From Rebecca billardiae RCC1528 (taxonomy: Eukaryota; Haptophyta), in the NCBI GenBank assembly GCA_965240325.2, contig OZ251225.1:2480001-2544000 (forward strand): DNA of 64,000 nucleotides. The letters run 5' to 3'. The position numbers and the translations under genes are program-made. Under the pieces are notes generated by a model that searched no databases, had not been told where the DNA came from, and was given only the letters and a program-made list of their open reading frames with translations. Positions 37,952-48,831 of this stretch are shown here, in pieces; positions within the stretch are counted from its first letter, which is position 1, and the number at the start of each line of letters is the position of its first letter.

Positions 37952-38602
37952 GGGCGGCGGGCTCGGCGGCGGCGACGGCGGTGGCGGCGGTGGCGAGCTG
38001 GGCGGTGGTGGCGACGGCGGCGGCGATGGCGGCGGCGGCGGCGGCGGGCTCGGCGGTGGCGGGCTTGGCGGAGGGCTCGGCGGCGGCGACGGCGGTGGCG
38101 GCGGTGGCGAGCTGGGCGGTGGCGGCGACGGCGGCGGCGATGGCGGCGGCGGCGGCGGCGGGCTCGGCGGTGGCGGGCTGGGCGGCGGGCTCGGCGGTGG
38201 CGACGGCGGTGGCGGCGGTGGCGAGCTGGGCGGTGGTGGCGACGGCGGCGGCGATGGCGGCGGCGGCGGCGGCGGGCTCGGCGGTGGTGGGCTTGGCGGA
38301 GGGCTCGGCGGCGGCGACGGCGGTGGCGGCGGTGGCGAGCTGGGCGGTGGTGGCGACGGCGGCGGCGATGGCGGCGGCGGCGGCGGCGGGCTCGGCGGTG
38401 GCGGAGACGGCGGCGGGCTTGGGGGCGGCGACGGCGGTGGTGGCGGTGGCGAGCTGGGCGGTGGTGGCGACGGCGGCGGCGATGGCGGCGGCGGCGGCGG
38501 CGGGCTCGGCGGTGGCGGGCTTGGCGGAGGGCTCGGCGGCGGCGACGGCGGTGGCGGCGGTGGCGAGCTGGGCGGTGGTGGCGACGGCGGCGGCGATGGC
38601 GG

Positions 38603-38635
<33 letters not shown>

Positions 38636-38830
38636 GGGCGGCGGGCTCGGCGGCGGCGACGGCGGTGGCGGCGGTGGCGAGCTGGGCGGTGGTGGCGACG
38701 GCGGCGGCGATGGCGGCGGCGGCGGCGGCGGGCTCGGCGGTGGCGGGCTTGGCGGCGGGCTCGGCGGCGGCGACGGCGGTGGCGGCGGTGGCGAGCTGGG
38801 CGGTGGTGGCGACGGTGGCGGCGATGGCGG

Positions 38831-38863
<33 letters not shown>

Positions 38864-39400
38864 GGGCGGCGGGCTCGGCGGCGGCGACGGCGGTGGTGGC
38901 GGTGGCGAGCTGGGCGGTGGTGGCGACGGCGGCGGCGATGGCGGCGGCGGCGGCGGCGGGCTCGGCGGTGGCGGGCTGGGCGGAGGGCTCGGCGGCGGCG
39001 ACGGCGGTGGCGGCGGTGGCGAGCTGGGCGGTGGTGGCGACGGCGGCGGCGATGGCGGCGGCGGCGGCGGCGGGCTCGGCGGTGGCGGAGACGGCGGCGG
39101 GCTTGGGGGCGGCGACGGCGGTGGCGGCGGTGGCGAGCTGGGCGGTGGTGGCGACGGCGGCGGCGATGGCGGCGGCGGCGGCGGCGGGCTCGGCGGTGGC
39201 GGAGACGGCGGCGGGCTTGGGGGCGGCGACGGCGGTGGCGGCGGTGGCGAGCTGGGCGGTGGTGGCGACGGCGGCGGCGATGGCGGCGGCGGCGGCGGCG
39301 GGCTCGGCGGTGGCGGAGACGGCGGCGGGCTTGGGGGCGGCGACGGCGGTGGCGGCGGTGGCGAGCTGGGCGGTGGTGGCGACGGCGGCGGCGATGGCGG

Positions 39401-39433
<33 letters not shown>

Positions 39434-41338
39434 GGGCGGCGGGCTCGGCGGCGGCGACGGCGGTGGCGGCGGTGGCGAGCTGGGCGGTGGTGGCGACGGC
39501 GGCGGCGATGGCGGCGGCGGCGGCGGCGGGCTCGGCGGTGGCGGGCTTGGCGGCGGGCTCGGCGGCGGCGACGGCGGTGGCGGCGGTGGCGAACTGGGCG
39601 GTGGCGGCGACGGCGGCGGCGATGGCGGCGGCGGCGGCGGCGGGCTCGGCGGTGGCGGGCTGGGCGGCGGGCTCGGCGGTGGCGACGGCGGTGGCGGCGG
39701 TGGCGAGCTGGGCGGTGGTGGCGACGGCGGCGGCGATGGCGGCGGCGGCGGCGGCGGGCTCGGCGGTGGTGGGCTTGGCGGAGGGCTCGGCGGCGGCGAC
39801 GGCGGTGGCGGCGGTGGCGAGCTGGGCGGTGGTGGCGACGGCGGCGGCGATGGCGGCGGCGGCGGCGGCGGGCTCGGCGGTGGCGGAGACGGCGGCGGGC
39901 TTGGGGGCGGCGACGGCGGTGGTGGCGGTGGCGAGCTGGGCGGTGGTGGCGACGGCGGCGGCGATGGCGGCGGCGGCGGCGGCGGGCTCGGCGGTGGCGG
40001 GCTTGGCGGAGGGCTCGGCGGCGGCGACGGCGGTGGCGGCGGTGGCGAGCTGGGCGGTGGTGGCGACGGCGGCGGCGATGGCGGCGGCGGCGGCGGCGGG
40101 CTCGGCGGTGGTGGGCTTGGCGGAGGGCTCGGCGGCGGCGACGGCGGTGGCGGCGGTGGCGAGCTGGGCGGTGGTGGCGACGGCGGCGGCGATGGCGGCG
40201 GCGGCGGCGGCGGGCTCGGCGGTGGCGGAGACGGCGGCGGGCTTGGGGGCGGCGACGGCGGTGGTGGCGGTGGCGAGCTGGGCGGTGGTGGCGACGGCGG
40301 CGGCGATGGCGGCGGCGGCGGCGGCGGGCTCGGCGGTGGCGGGCTTGGCGGAGGGCTCGGCGGCGGCGACGGCGGTGGCGGCGGTGGCGAGCTGGGCGGC
40401 GGCGGAGAGGGCGGTGGCGAGGGCGGCGGTGGCGGCGGCGGAGATGGCGGTGGCGGGCTCGGGGGCGGGCTCGGCGGTGGCGAAGGCGGTGGCGGAGGCG
40501 GCGAGCTGGGCGGCGGCGGCGACGGCGGCGGCGATGGCGGCGGCGGCGGCGGCGGGCTCGGCGGTGGTGGAGACGGCGGCGGGCTTGGGGGCGGCGACGG
40601 CGGTGGCGGCGGTGGCGAGCTGGGCGGTGGTGGCGACGGCGGCGGCGATGGCGGCGGCGGCGGCGGCGGGCTCGGCGGTGGCGGAGACGGCGGCGGGCTT
40701 GGGGGCGGCGACGGCGGTGGCGGCGGTGGCGAGCTGGGCGGTGGTGGCGACGGCGGCGGCGAAGGCGGCGGCGGCGGCGGCGGGCTCGGCGGTGGCGGGC
40801 TCGGGGGCGGGCTCGGCGGCGGCGACGGCGGTGGCGGCGGTGGCGAACTGGGCGGTGGCGGCGACGGCGGCGGCGATGGCGGCGGCGGCGGCGGCGGGCT
40901 CGGCGGTGGCGGGCTGGGCGGCGGGCTCGGCGGTGGCGACGGCGGTGGCGGCGGTGGCGAGCTGGGCGGTGGTGGCGACGGCGGCGGCGATGGCGGCGGC
41001 GGCGGCGGCGGGCTCGGCGGTGGTGGGCTTGGCGGAGGGCTCGGCGGCGGCGACGGCGGTGGCGGCGGTGGCGAGCTGGGCGGTGGTGGCGACGGCGGCG
41101 GCGATGGCGGCGGCGGCGGCGGCGGGCTCGGCGGTGGCGGAGACGGCGGCGGGCTTGGGGGCGGCGACGGCGGTGGTGGCGGTGGCGAGCTGGGCGGTGG
41201 TGGCGACGGCGGCGGCGATGGCGGCGGCGGCGGCGGCGGGCTCGGCGGTGGCGGGCTTGGCGGAGGGCTCGGCGGCGGCGACGGCGGTGGCGGCGGTGGC
41301 GAGCTGGGCGGTGGTGGCGACGGCGGCGGCGATGGCGG

Positions 41339-41371
<33 letters not shown>

Positions 41372-41566
41372 GGGCGGCGGGCTCGGCGGCGGCGACGGCG
41401 GTGGCGGCGGTGGCGAGCTGGGCGGTGGTGGCGACGGCGGCGGCGATGGCGGCGGCGGCGGCGGCGGGCTCGGCGGTGGCGGGCTTGGCGGCGGGCTCGG
41501 CGGCGGCGACGGCGGTGGCGGCGGTGGCGAGCTGGGCGGTGGTGGCGACGGTGGCGGCGATGGCGG

Positions 41567-41599
<33 letters not shown>

Positions 41600-42364
41600 G
41601 GGCGGCGGGCTCGGCGGCGGCGACGGCGGTGGTGGCGGTGGCGAGCTGGGCGGTGGTGGCGACGGCGGCGGCGATGGCGGCGGCGGCGGCGGCGGGCTCG
41701 GCGGTGGCGGGCTGGGCGGAGGGCTCGGCGGCGGCGACGGCGGTGGCGGCGGTGGCGAGCTGGGCGGTGGTGGCGACGGCGGCGGCGATGGCGGCGGCGG
41801 CGGCGGCGGGCTCGGCGGTGGCGGAGACGGCGGCGGGCTTGGGGGCGGCGACGGCGGTGGCGGCGGTGGCGAGCTGGGCGGTGGTGGCGACGGAGGCGGC
41901 GATGGCGGCGGCGGCGGCGGCGGGCTCGGCGGTGGCGGAGACGGCGGCGGGCTTGGGGGCGGCGACGGCGGTGGCGGCGGTGGCGAGCTGGGCGGTGGTG
42001 GCGACGGCGGCGGCGATGGCGGCGGCGGCGGCGGCGGGCTCGGCGGTGGTGGGCTTGGCGGAGGGCTCGGCGGCGGCGACGGCGGTGGCGGCGGTGGCGA
42101 GCTGGGCGGTGGTGGCGACGGCGGCGGCGATGGCGGCGGCGGCGGCGGCGGGCTCGGCGGTGGCGGAGACGGCGGCGGGCTTGGGGGCGGCGACGGCGGT
42201 GGTGGCGGTGGCGAGCTGGGCGGTGGTGGCGACGGCGGCGGCGATGGCGGCGGCGGCGGCGGCGGGCTCGGCGGTGGCGGGCTTGGCGGAGGGCTCGGCG
42301 GCGGCGACGGCGGTGGCGGCGGTGGCGAGCTGGGCGGTGGTGGCGACGGCGGCGGCGATGGCGG

Positions 42365-42397
<33 letters not shown>

Positions 42398-42592
42398 GGG
42401 CGGCGGGCTCGGCGGCGGCGACGGCGGTGGCGGCGGTGGCGAGCTGGGCGGTGGTGGCGACGGCGGCGGCGATGGCGGCGGCGGCGGCGGCGGGCTCGGC
42501 GGTGGCGGGCTTGGCGGCGGGCTCGGCGGCGGCGACGGCGGTGGCGGCGGTGGCGAGCTGGGCGGTGGTGGCGACGGTGGCGGCGATGGCGG

Positions 42593-42625
<33 letters not shown>

Positions 42626-43162
42626 GGGCGGCGGGCTCGGCGGCGGCGACGGCGGTGGTGGCGGTGGCGAGCTGGGCGGTGGTGGCGACGGCGGCGGCGA
42701 TGGCGGCGGCGGCGGCGGCGGGCTCGGCGGTGGCGGGCTGGGCGGAGGGCTCGGCGGCGGCGACGGCGGTGGCGGCGGTGGCGAGCTGGGCGGTGGTGGC
42801 GACGGCGGCGGCGATGGCGGCGGCGGCGGCGGCGGGCTCGGCGGTGGCGGAGACGGCGGCGGGCTTGGGGGCGGCGACGGCGGTGGCGGCGGTGGCGAGC
42901 TGGGCGGTGGTGGCAACGGAGGCGGCGATGGCGGCGGCGGCGGCGGCGGGCTCGGCGGTGGCGGAGACGGCGGCGGGCTTGGGGGCGGCGACGGCGGTGG
43001 CGGCGGTGGCGAGCTGGGCGGTGGTGGCGACGGCGGCGGCGATGGCGGCGGCGGCGGCGGCGGGCTCGGCGGTGGCGGAGACGGCGGCGGGCTTGGGGGC
43101 GGCGACGGCGGTGGCGGCGGTGGCGAGCTGGGCGGTGGTGGCGACGGCGGCGGCGATGGCGG

Positions 43163-43195
<33 letters not shown>

Positions 43196-44530
43196 GGGCG
43201 GCGGGCTCGGCGGCGGCGACGGCGGTGGCGGCGGTGGCGAGCTGGGCGGTGGTGGCGACGGCGGCGGCGATGGCGGCGGCGGCGGCGGCGGGCTCGGCGG
43301 TGGCGGGCTTGGCGGCGGGCTCGGCGGCGGCGACGGCGGTGGCGGCGGTGGCGAGCTGGGCGGTGGTGGCGACGGTGGCGGCGATGGCGGCGGCGGCGGC
43401 GGCGGAGATGGCGGCGGCGGGCTGGGCGGCGGGCTCGGCGGCGGCGACGGCGGTGGTGGCGGTGGCGAGCTGGGCGGTGGTGGCGACGGCGGCGGCGATG
43501 GCGGCGGCGGCGGCGGCGGGCTCGGCGGTGGCGGGCTGGGCGGAGGGCTCGGCGGCGGCGACGGCGGTGGCGGCGGTGGCGAGCTGGGCGGTGGTGGCGA
43601 CGGCGGCGGCGATGGCGGCGGCGGCGGCGGCGGGCTCGGCGGTGGCGGGCTGGGCGGCGGGCTCGGCGGTGGCGACGGCGGTGGCGGCGGTGGCGAGCTG
43701 GGCGGTGGTGGCGACGGCGGCGGCGAGGGCGGCGGCGGCGGCGGCGGAGATGGCGGTGGCGGGCTCGGGGGCGGGCTCGGCGGTGGCGAAGGCGGTGGCG
43801 GCGGTGGCGAGCTGGGTGGTGGTGGCGACGGCGGCGGCGATGGCGGCGGCGGCGGCGGCGGGCTCGGCGGTGGCGGAGACGGCGGCGGGCTTGGGGGCGG
43901 CGACGGCGGTGGCGGCGGTGGCGAGCTGGGCGGTGGTGGCGACGGCGGCGGCGAAGGCGGCGGCGGCGGCGGCGGAGATGGCGGTGGCGGGCTCGGGGGC
44001 GGGCTCGGCGGCGGCGACGGCGGTGGCGGCGGTGGCGAACTGGGCGGTGGCGGCGACGGCGGCGGCGATGGCGGCGGCGGCGGCGGCGGGCTCGGCGGTG
44101 GCGGGCTGGGCGGCGGGCTCGGCGGTGGCGACGGCGGTGGCGGCGGTGGCGAGCTGGGCGGTGGTGGCGACGGCGGCGGCGATGGCGGCGGCGGCGGCGG
44201 CGGGCTCGGCGGTGGTGGGCTTGGCGGAGGGCTCGGCGGCGGCGACGGCGGTGGCGGCGGTGGCGAGCTGGGCGGTGGTGGCGACGGCGGCGGCGATGGC
44301 GGCGGCGGCGGCGGCGGGCTCGGCGGTGGCGGAGACGGCGGCGGGCTTGGGGGCGGCGACGGCGGTGGTGGCGGTGGCGAGCTGGGCGGTGGTGGCGACG
44401 GCGGCGGCGATGGCGGCGGCGGCGGCGGCGGGCTCGGCGGTGGCGGGCTTGGCGGAGGGCTCGGCGGCGGCGACGGCGGTGGCGGCGGTGGCGAGCTGGG
44501 CGGTGGTGGCGACGGCGGCGGCGATGGCGG

Positions 44531-44563
<33 letters not shown>

Positions 44564-44758
44564 GGGCGGCGGGCTCGGCGGCGGCGACGGCGGTGGCGGC
44601 GGTGGCGAGCTGGGCGGTGGTGGCGACGGCGGCGGCGATGGCGGCGGCGGCGGCGGCGGGCTCGGCGGTGGCGGGCTTGGCGGCGGGCTCGGCGGCGGCG
44701 ACGGCGGTGGCGGCGGTGGCGAGCTGGGCGGTGGTGGCGACGGTGGCGGCGATGGCGG

Positions 44759-44791
<33 letters not shown>

Positions 44792-45784
44792 GGGCGGCGG
44801 GCTCGGCGGCGGCGACGGCGGTGGTGGCGGTGGCGAGCTGGGCGGTGGTGGCGACGGCGGCGGCGATGGCGGCGGCGGCGGCGGCGGGCTCGGCGGTGGC
44901 GGGCTGGGCGGAGGGCTCGGCGGCGGCGACGGCGGTGGCGGCGGTGGCGAGCTGGGCGGTGGTGGCGACGGCGGCGGCGATGGCGGCGGCGGCGGCGGCG
45001 GGCTTGGCGGCGGCGGGCTGGGCGGTGGGCTCGGCGGCGGCGACGGCGGTGGTGGCGGTGGCGAGCTGGGCGGTGGTGGCGACGGCGGCGGCGATGGCGG
45101 CGGCGGCGGCGGCGGGCTCGGCGGTGGCGGAGACGGCGGCGGGCTTGGGGGCGGCGACGGCGGTGGCGGCGGTGGCGAGCTGGGCGGTGGTGGCGACGGC
45201 GGCGGCGATGGCGGCGGCGGCGGCGGCGGGCTCGGCGGTGGCGGGCTTGGCGGAGGGCTCGGCGGCGGCGACGGCGGTGGCGGCGGTGGCGAGCTGGGCG
45301 GTGGTGGCGACGGCGGCGGCGATGGCGGCGGCGGCGGCGGCGGGCTCGGCGGTGGCGGAGACGGCGGCGGGCTTGGGGGCGGCGACGGCGGTGGCGGCGG
45401 TGGCGAGCTGGGCGGTGGTGGCGACGGCGGCGGCGATGGCGGCGGCGGCGGCGGCGGGCTCGGCGGTGGCGGAGACGGCGGCGGGCTTGGGGGCGGCGAC
45501 GGCGGTGGCGGCGGTGGCGAGCTGGGCGGTGGTGGCGACGGCGGCGGCGATGGCGGCGGCGGCGGCGGCGGGCTCGGCGGTGGCGGAGACGGCGGCGGGC
45601 TTGGGGGCGGCGACGGCGGTGGCGGCGGTGGCGAGCTGGGCGGTGGTGGCGACGGCGGCGGCGATGGCGGCGGCGGCGGCGGCGGGCTCGGCGGTGGTGG
45701 GCTTGGCGGAGGGCTCGGCGGCGGCGACGGCGGTGGCGGCGGTGGCGAGCTGGGCGGTGGTGGCGACGGCGGTGGCGAAGGCGG

Positions 45785-45817
<33 letters not shown>

Positions 45818-48796
45818 GGGCGGCGGGCTGGGCGGCGGCGACGGCGGTGAGGGCTGCGCAGGCGGCGGGCTGGGCTCGGGCAGCGTGTTGTCGAGCGGGC
45901 ACGGCCACGCGTTGTGCGTGTTGTCGAGCAGTATGTGCAAGCTCTGCACCGCCGCCTGGAAGTCATCGGGCGGCAGCTGCATCGCGTCCTGCACCATCGT
46001 GATCACCTCGGCCGTGGTGTACGGGTACCGCACGTCAGAGTGGCCCGCGTTGAGCACGGCCGCGGCAGCGGTGCGCGAGAGCTGCCACCAGTTGTTGCCG
46101 AGGGCGTTGTTCGATTCGCCGTCATCCTGCATCACCTCGAGCAGCTCCCACGCGCCCGCGGCGCCTGCGCGGTCGAACCAGCCCGACTCTGCGGGCGTGA
46201 GCGCGAAGTGCGCGTTGAACGCGCTCGAGGGCGAGATGGCGGCGGGCCCCCACTGCGGGAGGTGGTTCTTCCAGTAGCCGGGCGTGCAAGCCTCGTAGCC
46301 CCCGGCGGGCGGAGGGCTGCTGAGGGGCGAGGGCGACGAGGAGGGCGATGCTGGAGGCGGTGGCGAGCTGGGCGGTGGTGGCGACGGCGGCGGCGACGGC
46401 GGCAGTGGCGGCGGCGGTGATAGCGGCGGCGGGCTGGGCGGCGGGCTCGGCGGCGGCGACGGCGGTGGCGGCGTGGGCGGCGGCGACGGGCTCGGCGGTG
46501 GCGGCGAGCCGTGCGCACCGATCGGCGGCGGCGGGCTCGGCGGCGGCGACGGCGGTGTCGGCGGTGGCGAGCTAGGAGGTGGCGACGGCGGCGGCGATGG
46601 CGGCGTTGGCGGCGGCGCAGATGGCGGCGGCGGGCTGGGCGGCGGGCTGGGCGGCGGCGACGGCGGTGGCGAGCTTGGCGGCGACGGCAGCGAGGGCTGC
46701 GCAGGCGGCGGGCTGGGCTCGGGCAGCGTGTTGTCGAGCGGGCACGGCCACGCGTTGTGCGTGTTGTCGAGCAGTATGTGCAAGCTCTGCACCGCCGCCT
46801 GGAAGTCCTCGGGCGGCAGCTGCATCGCGTCCTGCACCATCGTGATCACCTCCGCCGTGGTGTACGGGTACCGCACGTCAGAGTGGCCCGCGTTGAGCAC
46901 GGCCGCGGCAGCGGTGCGCGAGAGCTGCCACCAGTTGTTGCCGAGGGCGTTGTTCGATTCGCCGTCATCCTGCATCACCTCGAGCAGCTCCCACGCGCCC
47001 GCGGCGCCTGCGCGGTCGAACCAGCCCGACTCTGCGGGCGTGAGCGCGAAGTGCGCGTTGAACGCGCTCGAGGGCGAGATGGCGGCGGGCCCCCACTGCG
47101 GGAGGTGGTTCTTCCAGTAGCCGGGCGTGCACGCCTCGTAGCCCTCGGCGGGCGGAGGGCTGCTGAGGGGCGAGGGCGATGGCGGTGGCGGCGAGGGCGG
47201 CGGATTCGGCTGGCAGCCGCCGCACGCGCCCCACGCCTCCTCGTCCGTGCACAGCGTGCCCGCGTCCACACCGCCGACCAGGCACTGCGCGGTCGGGCTG
47301 TTCGTCTCGGCGATCGCCTCGCACTTGCCCGCGGTGAGCGCGGCGTTGTCCACAAAGCGGAGGCAGCCGTCGAGGTCGAGCGCGGCCGGGCCGCGCAGGA
47401 GCACCGCGCCGCCCTCGTTGGCCGCAGTGTTGTTCAGGAACGTCGCGTCCTCCAGAAGCACGCGCGCGCCCGTGCCCGTGGCGAAGAGCGCGCCGCCGTC
47501 CCTGCTCGCCGCGCACTCGGACAGCTCGGTGTCGAGCAGCCGCAGCTCGCCCCAGTGCACGTACACGCAGCCGCCGTCCTCACTCGCGCCCGAGCTGGAG
47601 AAGCGGCAGCCCGTGCACGTGCTGTGGTCGTCCTGCGTGGAGAACCACGCGCCGCCCAGCTCGGACGCGCAGTCCTCGAACGTGCCGCCCGTCACGGTGA
47701 GCGCGCTCTGGTCGGAGAAGAGGCAGCCGCCGGAGGCCGAGGCCGTGAGGCGCGCAAAGCTGCAGCTCGTGAGAGCGATCTGGGAGTCGTACGCGTAGAG
47801 GCCTGCGCCCTGGCTGCTCGCCGTGCCGTCGCGGAACTCGCAGTCGCTCAGCTCGATCTCCTCGCTCTTGCTCACGTACACGCCCGAGCCCTGGCCGCCC
47901 GCGTTGCCCGTGAAGGTGCAGCCGCTGATCTGGACGCGCCGCGCGTTCTCGAGCTCGACGGCGCCGTGCGCGGCGTTGGCGAAGGTGAGGCCGTGCAGCA
48001 GCAGGTCGAACGGCGAGTTGCCCCTCTTGTTGCCCACGCGCAGCAGGGGCTCGCTGTCCATGCCCGCCGCCGGGCTCAGCACGCACGCTCCCGAGGGGCA
48101 CGTGACCGAGACATCCTTCTTCTTGTCGATGCGCAGCTGCTCCGGCACAAGGTACGTGCCGGCGGCGAGCACGAGCGTGTCGCAGCCCTTGAGGTCCTCG
48201 AACGCGTCGACGAGGCTGAGCACCGAGGCGACCGGCACGGTGCGGCAGTTCCCGCCGCCGCCGCCGCCGCTGGAGAGCGCGACGACGGCCGGCGGCGGCG
48301 AGGGCGGCGGCGAGGGCGAGGGCGGCGGCGCGAGCGTCAGCACGCCCTCGAGGTTGTCAAAGTGACTGCCGCCGTCGCCCGTGCCGCACACGCCCTGGAT
48401 CTCGTCGTACAGCGAGCTGCGGTCCTCGAGCGAGCCGCGGATGACCACCTGCGCGGAGCACCCCGCGCCCGAGTAGAAGTCGTGCGTGAACGAGTCGTAG
48501 TTGAGCACGTCCATGCTGAGCTCCATCGGCAGGTACACGCGCGACCAGATCTGATCGTACGCGCCGCCGCCGACCGAGGCGAAGAACTTGATGCTGACGC
48601 CCTTCAGGTCGGCGGAGCCGCCGTAGGACGTGGGCGTGAAGGCGAAGGACACGGCCACCTCGTTGATCACGCCCGTCGTCGCCAGCTCCACGTACTCGAA
48701 GTTGTCCGTCGGGTGCGGCTCGCGCTCGCACTCGGAGCCACTGAGCAGCGAGGTGAACACCGCCGGGTCGTCAGGCTCGAGGACGACGTCGCAGCT

Positions 48797-48831
<35 letters not shown>

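Noticed and set aside
28040-45880. CRISPR-like regular spacing of repeats
   Set aside because: Units are contiguous coding repeats without unique spacers, in a eukaryotic genome.
27910-45966. Minus-strand Arg/His-rich and Ala-rich frames of about 6,000 codons
   Set aside because: Out-of-frame readings of the same array; only the Pro/Ser frame continues into structured domains on both sides.
27708-46277. Plus-strand 6,189-codon Gly/Asp/Leu-rich frame
   Set aside because: It is the antisense of the SPPP array; outside the repeat it reads through the reverse of the unique domains with no signal peptide or domain of its own.
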